Assembly (NCBI GenBank): GCA_011057845.1
Contig: DSDB01000138.1
Coordinates: 1 to 5,644, forward strand
Direction: 5' to 3'
Length of the DNA: 5,644 bases
DNA from: Phycisphaerales bacterium
Lineage (GTDB): Bacteria > Planctomycetota > Phycisphaerae > Sedimentisphaerales > Anaerobacaceae
This document shows, one piece after another, positions 1-5,296 of this stretch. The position numbers and the translations under genes are program-made. The first letter of the stretch is position 1. The number at the start of each line of letters is the position of its first letter. The notes below the pieces were generated by a model. It was not told where the DNA came from and ran no database searches. It was given only the letters and a program-made list of their open reading frames with translations.

Positions 1-434
1 CGCGAATCGGTGATGTGATACGTGGCCCCGCGAGCGATCTCCAGCATCCCAAGCGTCACGATAAACGACGGCAGCCGCCATCGGACGATCACGCATCCAT
101 TGATCCATCCGCACGCCGCCCCGACCCCCATCGCCGCCGCAATGGCCGCCGGCAGCGGCCACGACCCCTTCACAATGCACACGCTCATCACCGCCCCCGA
201 TACCGCCAGCACCGAGCCGACCGACAGGTCGATGCCCCCGATGATCAACGCGAAGGTCATGCCCACCACGACAATGCTGATATGGGGCACCTGCGCGGCG
301 ATCGTGAAGAACGTTGTCTTCGTCAGGAAGTTCTCGGCCCGGACCCCAAAATAAATCACCAGGACCGCCAAAGCGATCGCCATCGCCAGATACTCAGTCA
401 CCAGAGCCGGTATGTATGCCATCAATCTCTTCAT
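1..434 (-). CDS. rbsC: Ribose-type ABC transporter permease RbsC, N-terminal part (cut by window edge)
   Basis: Inner-membrane permease of a sugar importer of the ribose/xylose/galactose class; it would pair with the ATPase and binding protein encoded just upstream. The visible part is 144 residues, a little under half of the roughly 320 expected, and the rest lies left of base 1. Translated on the minus strand from the ATG at 434, it shows hydrophobic segments near residues 16-31, 52-67, 72-88 and 94-117. It carries the family motif GGIDLSVGSV at residues 66-75 and LPSFIVTLGML at 121-131, followed by ARG. The start at 434 has only a weak AGG nearby; an alternative ATG at residue 5 (base 422) is preceded by a purine-rich AAGAGA and is equally possible. 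The gene lies 129 bases after rbsA, with a repeat and a promoter-like sequence in the gap. The family is clear; ribose as substrate is inferred from the neighbours. Confidence 0.93.
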   Translation of the reverse strand, partial: MKRLMAYIPALVTEYLAMAIALAVLVIYFGVRAENFLTKTTFFTIAAQVPHISIVVVGMTFALIIGGIDLSVGSVLAVSGAVMSVCIVKGSWPLPAAIAAAMGVGAACGWINGCVIVRWRLPSFIVTLGMLEIARGATYHITDS

Positions 435-443
435 GCGCCTGGC

Positions 444-471
444 ATTATATCCCATAAACGTTGTATGTCAT
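444..471 (-). promoter_or_regulatory. Sigma-70-like promoter candidate directly in front of rbsC
   Basis: Read on the minus strand, ATGACA (471-466, 5 of 6 to TTGACA) is followed by a 16-base spacer and a perfect TATAAT (449-444). The -35 half is the end of the intergenic repeat; the -10 lies just outside it. Transcription would begin near 437, only a few bases before the ATG at 434, so the RNA would be nearly leaderless or would use the ATG at 422. The boxes are seen directly; activity is inferred. Confidence 0.4.
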
Positions 472-530
472 TCTGAGCGAAGCGAAGAATCTCTCGCTTT
501 CGACACCCGGACCCTTTCCCTTCGCTGCGC
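466..530. repeat. Intergenic repeat, copy 1 (rbsA-rbsC gap)
   Basis: The first 30 bases (466-495) are identical to 2102-2131. The next 35 are clearly related but diverged, keeping blocks such as TTCGAC and CTTCGCTG. The core contains CTGAGCGAAGCGAAGAATCT. When such repeats are translated by accident they give the peptide VILSEAKNL, which I recall as frequent in translated drafts of several environmental phyla, so this is probably one of many copies in the genome. Arms TGAGCGAAGCGAAG (474-487) and CTTCGCTGCGCTTA (520-533) are complementary at 12 of 14 positions and could form a hairpin with a 32-base loop. Confidence 0.85.
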
Positions 531-563
531 TTAGCGTCAGGGTGGCGGCCTTGAGAGAGCTTG

Positions 564-2072
564 TTAACCTGCCGTCTTGACATATTCACTCAACGCGGCC
601 GTCATGATGGCCTCCTGCGACCACTGTCCCCGGTCGAACGTGGCCGCCAGTCGCCCCGCGGACATCACCGCGATGCGGTCGCAGACGGCCATCAGCTCCA
701 GCAGGTCCGACGAGACCATAATCACGGCCTTGCCCCGCTCGGCCAACTCGCCGAGCAGACGGTAGATCTCGAACTTGGCCCCGACGTCGATCCCCCGCGT
801 CGGCTCGTCGAAGATCAGGACATCCGGGTCTTTGAAGAGCCACTTGGCGATCACCACCTTCTGCTGGTTGCCGCCGCTGAGCTTGCCCGCCGTCTGACCC
901 GTCGATGCGCAGCGGATCGTCAACGCCCGGCAGTATTTCGCCGCCGTCTCGTCCTCGGCGGGGCGATTGATCCACCCCAGACGCGACAACACCCGCAGAT
1001 TCGTCACCGAGATATTGTGCCGGACCGAAAGCGGCAGGAACAGCCCCTGCTCCTTGCGGTCCTCCGTCAGCAGCGCGATGCCCAGGCGAACCGCATCGGC
1101 CGGGCGGCTGATCTTCGCGGCCTTATCCGACCCGCGAAGATAAATCTGGCCGGCCGTCCGCCGGTTCGCCCCGAAGATCGCCCGCATGGTCTCGGTCCGC
1201 CCCGAGCCCATCAACCCCGCGAACCCAAGTATCTGCCCGCGGCGCGCCTCGAACGTCACCCGTCGAACCCGCGGCCCCGCCGTCAAATCCACCACCCGCA
1301 TGGCCGGCTCGCCGCCGGCCGTCGCCGGTCGCAACGGCTCGCTCACCAGGTCCCGCCCCACCATCATCCGCACAATAGCCTCCGTCGAGACCTCGCGGAT
1401 CGGCCTGGTATCGATCCGCTTGCCATCCCGCAGCACCGTCACGCGGTCGGCGATCCGCTGTATCTCCTCCAGCCGATGCGATATGTAGATGATCCCAACC
1501 CCCGTGGCCCGAAGCCGCCGAATCTGCTCGAAGAGCCGCTCGATCTCGCGGTCGGTCAGCGACGCCGTCGGTTCATCCAGGGCCAGCAGCCGGCACTTCT
1601 GCGACAGGCCCGCCGCGATCTCGACCATCTGCTGCTGACCGGTCCCCAGCGTCGCCACGCGCGTGGCCGGGTCGATCTCCAGCCCCAGGCGGCGCATCAA
1701 TTCGGCCGCATCACGGTTCAACGCACGATAGCGAATGAAGCCCAACCAGCTCGGCAGCTCCCGCAGGAAGATGTTCTCGGCCACCGTCAGCGTCGTAATC
1801 AGGTTCAATTCCTGCATCACCATCCGCACCCCGCGGAACTCCGCCTGGGCCTTGCTCGACGGCGCATACGGCGCTCCCGACAACGACATCCGCCCGGCAT
1901 CGGCCGTATCGACGCCCGCCACGATCCGCGTCAGCGTGCTCTTGCCCGCCCCGTTTTCCCCCACCAGGGCGTGCACCTCGCCGCGCCGCACGTCGAAGTC
2001 CACCCCCGACAGCGCCTGGACGCCCGGAAACGCCTTGCTCAATCCTCTGACTTCAAGCAGCAGCTCACTCAT
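564..2072 (-). CDS. rbsA: Ribose-type ABC transporter ATP-binding protein RbsA (two ATPase domains)
   Basis: Cytoplasmic energy subunit of the importer: two fused ABC ATPase domains that would drive the RbsC permease. It has 502 residues, the normal length for RbsA/MglA/XylG proteins. Domain 1 has Walker A GENGAGKST (38-46), Q87, signature LGTGQQQ (142-148), Walker B LLALDEP (162-168) and H199. Domain 2 has the degenerate Walker A GLMGSGRTE (286-294) without lysine, the family block LLTEDRKEQG (334-343), signature LSGGNQQ (398-404) and Walker B VLIFDEP (418-424). One competent and one degenerate ATP site is usual for this class. I chose the ATG at 2072 because the protein then begins MSELLLEVRGLSKAF like its relatives; a TTG at 2093 would add seven unconvincing residues. 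Only a weak GAG-type ribosome site precedes it. It is flanked on both sides by copies of the same repeat. Sugar specificity cannot be read from this subunit. Confidence 0.96.
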   Translation of the reverse strand: MSELLLEVRGLSKAFPGVQALSGVDFDVRRGEVHALVGENGAGKSTLTRIVAGVDTADAGRMSLSGAPYAPSSKAQAEFRGVRMVMQELNLITTLTVAENIFLRELPSWLGFIRYRALNRDAAELMRRLGLEIDPATRVATLGTGQQQMVEIAAGLSQKCRLLALDEPTASLTDREIERLFEQIRRLRATGVGIIYISHRLEEIQRIADRVTVLRDGKRIDTRPIREVSTEAIVRMMVGRDLVSEPLRPATAGGEPAMRVVDLTAGPRVRRVTFEARRGQILGFAGLMGSGRTETMRAIFGANRRTAGQIYLRGSDKAAKISRPADAVRLGIALLTEDRKEQGLFLPLSVRHNISVTNLRVLSRLGWINRPAEDETAAKYCRALTIRCASTGQTAGKLSGGNQQKVVIAKWLFKDPDVLIFDEPTRGIDVGAKFEIYRLLGELAERGKAVIMVSSDLLELMAVCDRIAVMSAGRLAATFDRGQWSQEAIMTAALSEYVKTAG

Positions 2073-2101
2073 GGTCTCAAAACACTGCCCCAAACGCCAT
2101 T

Positions 2102-2166
2102 TGTCATTCTGAGCGAAGCGAAGAATCTCTCATCTTCGACGCCCAGCCCCTTGGCCTTCGCTGTGT
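2102..2166. repeat. Intergenic repeat, copy 2 (rbsB-rbsA gap)
   Basis: Same element and same orientation as the copy at 466-530: 30 bases identical (2102-2131), then about 35 bases of diverged similarity. The left hairpin arm TGAGCGAAGCGAAG (2110-2123) is intact, but the right arm is conserved only as CTTCGCT (2156-2162), giving a 7-bp stem at most. It sits between the rbsB stop and the rbsA start without entering either gene. Unlike copy 1, no good -10 box lies beside it. Confidence 0.85.
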
Positions 2167-2199
2167 CCGGGGCCGCCGTGACGTCTCCGTGATGGTCTC

Positions 2200-3153
2200 C
2201 TATGGCCCGAGCGTCTCGGCCGTTATCAGGTCCACCGGCGTTTCCTTGTCTACCGGCGCGCCGCCTTCCAGCATCTCCAGCGCATACTCGATGCCAAAGA
2301 CCGCCAACCGGTCCCCATGCTGGTCCACGGTGCACAGAATCTTGCCGGCCTTCAGCAACTGCTGCACGGCGGAGATATTGTCGAAACCGATCACTAACAC
2401 GGAATCCGCCTTGCCCGCGGTCCCAAGCGCCGAAACGGCCCCCAGCGCCATGCTGTCATTGGCGCACATGAACGCCTTGAGGTCCGGGTGCTCGGTCAGC
2501 ACGCCGGAAGCCACCTTCTCGGCCTTGTCCATCTCCCAGTAGCCCGACTGCGAGCCGGCGATCTTCAGTTGGGCCGCCTCGGCCGCATCCTCGAAGCCGA
2601 GCTTTCGCTGAATCCCGTTGAACGCCCCCGGAATCCCCTCGATAACCGCCACCTTGTCCCCCGGTTGCAGCCGCGCCGCCAGATATTCGCCCGCCATCCG
2701 CGCCCCCTTGCGGTTGTCGGGACCGACGAACGGAATCTTGACTTCCTCGCTCGCCAGCACCTCCGCGTCGAACTTGTTGTCGATATTCACCACGATGATG
2801 CCCGCCTTCATCGCCTTCTTGCACACCGGGATCAGCGCCTTGGAGTCCGCCGGGGCAATCACAATCGCATCGACCCCCCTGGCGATCATCATCTCCACCA
2901 GCTCGATCTGCTTGCCGACATCCTGCTCGTTCTTGATCCCCTGCGCCGACAGCGTATACAAATCCGGATGCGCGGCGTTGTGCGCCCTGGCCCCATCCTC
3001 CATCGTCTTGAAGAACTCATTGGCCAGCGACTTCATCACCAGCGCGATCCGCGGCTTGTCACCGCCGGCGGACGGCCCCGGCTTGCAGCCAACGACCGCC
3101 AAAACCATTGCGATCAGGCACATCCACAGGACGGAGTAGCTCCATCGTTTCAT
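2200..3153 (-). CDS. rbsB: Sugar-binding lipoprotein of the ABC importer (RbsB/AlsB-like)
   Basis: Substrate-binding protein that captures the sugar outside the inner membrane and delivers it to the permease. It has 317 residues. The N-terminus has a basic start (MKR), a hydrophobic stretch (8-21) and a lipobox VVGC with the lipidated cysteine at 23, so it is a membrane-anchored lipoprotein rather than a free periplasmic protein as in E. coli. The mature part is a type I periplasmic-binding fold: LANEFF (43-48), VDAIVIAPADS (94-104), VVNIDN (121-126), CANDSMALGA (230-239), VIGFD (254-258) and Q278. Several of these match the E. coli RbsB pocket (N45, F47, F48, D125, N232, D258, Q278 by my hand alignment), but the usual N64 and R90 positions look like A100 and N126. 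Overall wording also resembles AlsB (D-allose). The ATG at 3153 has a strong AAGGAG seven bases upstream, inside the end of rbsK. The family is sure; the sugar is not. Confidence 0.93.
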   Translation of the reverse strand: MKRWSYSVLWMCLIAMVLAVVGCKPGPSAGGDKPRIALVMKSLANEFFKTMEDGARAHNAAHPDLYTLSAQGIKNEQDVGKQIELVEMMIARGVDAIVIAPADSKALIPVCKKAMKAGIIVVNIDNKFDAEVLASEEVKIPFVGPDNRKGARMAGEYLAARLQPGDKVAVIEGIPGAFNGIQRKLGFEDAAEAAQLKIAGSQSGYWEMDKAEKVASGVLTEHPDLKAFMCANDSMALGAVSALGTAGKADSVLVIGFDNISAVQQLLKAGKILCTVDQHGDRLAVFGIEYALEMLEGGAPVDKETPVDLITAETLGP

Positions 3154-3155
3154 AC

Positions 3156-4163
3156 TCAGGCTCCTTCAAAGGAATGTTGCTTCGCAAAGGCCGCCACATC
3201 CCCGGCCGTCGGCATGGAAGGCTGCGCCCCCATCTTCGTCACCGACAGGGCCGCCGCCCGCCCGGCGTAGACCGCCGCCTCGCGGACCGTCCGGCCCCGC
3301 GTTAGGGCCGCCGCCAGCGCCCCGGTGAACGCATCGCCGGCCGCCGTGGAGTCGACCGCCGTGACCTTCGGCGCGGCCACGAACTGTGCCGAATCGGCGT
3401 CGGCCAGCAGGAATCCCGTCGGGCCCATCGTGACAATGACATGTTTGACGCCGCGCCTCAACAGTATGCCCGCCGCCTGATGCGCCGAATCGGCGTCTTT
3501 AACCTCGATGCCGGTAAGGATGCCGGCTTCCGTCTCATTGGGCTTGATAACGAAGGTCTTGCGTAATAAATCGTCACTCAGTCCCTGCGCGGGCGCCGGA
3601 TCCAGGATAAACGGCACTCCTCGCCTGTGCGCCAGTTCCGCTGCCCGCTCAACGGTTTCGATTGGGATCTCGAGTTGCGCCGCGACCGCCCCGGCCGATG
3701 CAATCACGTCCGCGGCCTCATCCACGTCCGATGGGCTCAGCCTGCCGTTGGCCCCGGGCGCAACCACGATGACGTTATTGCCCTGGGCATCGACCGTAAT
3801 CAGCGCCACCCCCGACGGCGTCCGGGGCGTTCGCCGGACAAACTCCGTCCGGACACCGACCGCGGCAAAATTCTCCAGGGATTTGTCCGCGAACAGGTCG
3901 TCGCCCACGCGGGCCACGAAATACACATCCCCGCCCAGCCGCGCCGCCGCCACCGCCTGATTGGCCCCCTTGCCCCCCGGAACCATCAGAAACTCCCCGC
4001 CCAGGACCGTCTGGCCAAGACGCGGAATCGTCTGGGCCTTGACCACAAGGTCCATGTTGCTGCTGCCGACAACGACGATATGGCCCTGCCCTTTGCCGAT
4101 AACACACCTTACCGCAACAAACGCTCCACCAGATAGTCTTCGTAGGCCCCGAGGTCCTTCCAC
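3156..4163 (-). CDS. rbsK: Ribokinase RbsK (start codon uncertain)
   Basis: PfkB-family kinase that phosphorylates ribose (or a close pentose) to its 5-phosphate with ATP in the cytoplasm, trapping the imported sugar. Motifs, numbered from the ATG at 4175: VVGSSNMD (35-42), sugar-binding PGGKGANQA (66-74), KPNETEA (211-217), TMGPTG (249-254), STAAGDAF (276-283) with the catalytic D281, and GAQPSMP (316-322). From HIVVVG to the end it is about 308 residues, matching E. coli RbsK (309). The start is a problem: homologues begin a few residues before IVVVGSSN, near 4100-4080, but no ATG, GTG or TTG lies there in frame. The nearest upstream starts are GTG 4163 (used here) and ATG 4175, giving 55- or 67-base overlaps with the preceding gene and 27-31 residues that look like out-of-frame sequence. 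The stop (3156-3158) is two bases before rbsB, suggesting translational coupling. Confidence 0.92.
   Translation of the reverse strand: MEGPRGLRRLSGGAFVAVRCVIGKGQGHIVVVGSSNMDLVVKAQTIPRLGQTVLGGEFLMVPGGKGANQAVAAARLGGDVYFVARVGDDLFADKSLENFAAVGVRTEFVRRTPRTPSGVALITVDAQGNNVIVVAPGANGRLSPSDVDEAADVIASAGAVAAQLEIPIETVERAAELAHRRGVPFILDPAPAQGLSDDLLRKTFVIKPNETEAGILTGIEVKDADSAHQAAGILLRRGVKHVIVTMGPTGFLLADADSAQFVAAPKVTAVDSTAAGDAFTGALAAALTRGRTVREAAVYAGRAAALSVTKMGAQPSMPTAGDVAAFAKQHSFEGA
3161..3166 (-). promoter_or_regulatory. Ribosome binding site of rbsB, inside rbsK
   Basis: AAGGAG on the minus strand, seven bases before the ATG at 3153. It is embedded in the last codons of rbsK (residues FEGA), so ribosomes finishing rbsK end on top of the rbsB start signal. 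This fixes the rbsB start and argues that the two genes are translated together. Confidence 0.75.
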
Positions 4164-5167
4164 CGCACGGCGCATCGTACCGGCTTGCCCTTCTCACGGT
4201 CGATTCTCGTGAACCCGTCGTCGGTGACAACCAGCGGCAGCCGCTCCATCTCAACCAGATCCGTCGACAACGCCAGATAGATGCCCACCGTGTCGAACAG
4301 CGTGGACGAACGCTGGTCCGTCGTCGCCCGCGCCTGTTTTTCGACCTCCGCGTCGCTAAGGTCCTTGTTCCTGGCCGCAATCGGCTGCTTCTGCCAGGCC
4401 AGGTAGTTCTCCATCAGGGCCCTGGCCAACGGCCGGTCGCTCTTGAGCACCTGCTGATACTTCTGCCCCGTCAGGTGCACCAGCCCGCACGTATCCAGCG
4501 GCGTAATCGTCATCGGCCAGCTCGCCGTGAAGACCTTCTGGCAGTCCTTGTTGTGGGCCTTCACGTTGTATTCGGCGCTGGGCGTATCGCTGCCGCCATA
4601 GCCCTTGTAGATGCTCCCGTGCATCCCGATGAAGCGGGCCTTCTCGGCGATGCCCGGTTCCTTGTCCAGGGCCGCGCCGATGTTCGGCAGGGGGCCGACG
4701 GCAATCAGCGTAATCCGCCGTTCGGACTTCATGATGGTGTCGATGATGGCCTGGACCCCATCCCGGTGGATCGTCCCCGGATACTTGCCCAGGTCATACC
4801 CGGCCACCCACGCATCCTGGCGGTTGCCCCCGTCGCTGTGCTTGACGCCGATCCCGATGGGGATGTCCGTCCGTCCGGCGATCTCGAGGATTCTGGCCAC
4901 CGTCTTGGCCTTCAGTTCGGTGTTGCCCACGGCCGTCGTAACGAGCTTGACATCCAGTTCCGGGCTGTTCAGCAGCATCACCAGGGCCCACGTGTCGTCG
5001 ATATCGTCGCAGATGTCCGTATCGAAGATCACCGGCGTCCTGCCGCCGCGCTCACGCCGCCCCTGGCCGGCCCACGCCGGCGTCAGCGCGAGCATTACGA
5101 CCAACATCACAAAGGCCCAAAGGCAGATCGTCCGAAGCCGATACGGTGCTCTTGTCATCAGATGCAT
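4109..5167 (-). CDS. Secreted nucleoside hydrolase family protein
   Basis: Member of the inosine-uridine nucleoside N-ribohydrolase superfamily, which cleaves nucleosides to base and ribose. It has 352 residues. The N-terminus is a signal peptide: basic region (R6-R12), hydrophobic core 14-28 and an AWA cleavage site after residue 33, so the enzyme should act outside the cytoplasm. The calcium/ribose-binding motif appears as DTDICDDIDDTWAL (49-62), a variant of DTDPGxDD. Further family blocks are GNTELKAKT (81-89), VGPLPNIGAAL (157-167) and SAEYNVKA (197-204, the EFN-type motif). Near the C-terminus TLFD (289-292) supplies the terminal aspartate, but phenylalanine stands where many members have the leaving-group histidine. 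The ATG at 5167 was chosen because AGGAGG lies six bases upstream and the signal peptide starts there. It is the first gene of the operon, before ribokinase and the sugar importer. The fold is secure; activity on nucleosides is likely but the base preference, or even the substrate class, is open. Confidence 0.9.
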   Translation of the reverse strand: MHLMTRAPYRLRTICLWAFVMLVVMLALTPAWAGQGRRERGGRTPVIFDTDICDDIDDTWALVMLLNSPELDVKLVTTAVGNTELKAKTVARILEIAGRTDIPIGIGVKHSDGGNRQDAWVAGYDLGKYPGTIHRDGVQAIIDTIMKSERRITLIAVGPLPNIGAALDKEPGIAEKARFIGMHGSIYKGYGGSDTPSAEYNVKAHNKDCQKVFTASWPMTITPLDTCGLVHLTGQKYQQVLKSDRPLARALMENYLAWQKQPIAARNKDLSDAEVEKQARATTDQRSSTLFDTVGIYLALSTDLVEMERLPLVVTDDGFTRIDREKGKPVRCAVRWKDLGAYEDYLVERLLR

Positions 5168-5173
5168 GTCGTA

Positions 5174-5179
5174 CCTCCT
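5174..5179 (-). promoter_or_regulatory. Ribosome binding site of the nucleoside hydrolase
   Basis: A full AGGAGG on the minus strand, six bases before the ATG at 5167. It is the strongest ribosome site in the window and decides the start among several upstream in-frame options reaching to 5503. Confidence 0.8.
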
Positions 5180-5194
5180 GAGTGCCAAATGTTC

Positions 5195-5222
5195 TTGTTC
5201 ACGGCCGGTTCGAGGATACAAT
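5195..5222 (+). promoter_or_regulatory. Weak divergent promoter candidate for the short photolyase-like frame
   Basis: On the plus strand TTGTTC (5195-5200, 3 of 6) is followed by a 16-base spacer and TACAAT (5217-5222, 5 of 6 to TATAAT). The -10 overlaps by two bases the -10 of the oppositely directed operon promoter. The weak -35 makes this tentative. Confidence 0.3.
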
Positions 5223-5242
5223 GCCTGTGCAACGGTTGTCAA
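5213..5242 (-). promoter_or_regulatory. Sigma-70-like promoter of the nucleoside hydrolase-rbs operon
   Basis: On the minus strand a perfect TTGACA (5242-5237) is followed by an 18-base spacer and TATCCT (5218-5213, 4 of 6 to TATAAT). Transcription would start near 5206, giving a leader of about 39 bases that contains the AGGAGG site. It is placed exactly where the operon needs a promoter. A short inverted repeat CAAC-G-GTTG (5230-5238) touches the -35 box, but it is too short to call an operator. Confidence 0.55.
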
Positions 5243-5284
5243 AGCAAATTGCCGGCGGCCAGACAGCCTCGCGGCAGTTTCAAA

Positions 5285-5291
5285 AAGGGGA
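5285..5291 (+). promoter_or_regulatory. Ribosome binding site before the GTG at 5297
   Basis: AAGGGGA, five bases before the GTG at 5297. It supports the GTG as the start, rather than the upstream in-frame ATG at 5189, and shows that the native initiation region of the photolyase gene has been kept. Confidence 0.55.
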
Positions 5292-5296
5292 TTTCC

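Noticed and set aside
15..476. Plus-strand frame of 153 codons at the left edge
   Set aside because: Antisense to rbsC, whose membrane segments and GGIDLSVGSV motif are clear.
561..2192. A 543-codon open frame on the plus strand, opposite rbsA
   Set aside because: It is the antisense of a clear ABC ATPase in GC-rich DNA; the translation is rich in Arg, His and Pro and has no recognisable domain. Its last residues (VILSEAKNL) are just the intergenic repeat.
2488..3270. A 260-codon plus-strand open frame opposite rbsB
   Set aside because: Antisense shadow with biased composition (His, Arg, Leu) and no motif; rbsB has a complete signal, motifs and ribosome site.
3775..4380. A 201-codon minus-strand frame crossing the hydrolase-rbsK junction
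   Set aside because: It is the wrong frame of both genes and has no domain-like sequence.
5230..5238. Short inverted repeat CAAC-G-GTTG by the operon -35 box, as a LacI/RbsR-type operator
   Set aside because: Only 4-bp arms with an odd centre; no longer symmetry and no regulator gene in the window to support it.
4475..5296. Upstream in-frame extension of the photolyase-like frame, giving up to 383 residues
   Set aside because: Most of it is antisense to the nucleoside hydrolase, and homology to photolyases begins only after the GTG at 5297, which has its own AAGGGGA. The ATG at 5189 remains a minor alternative.
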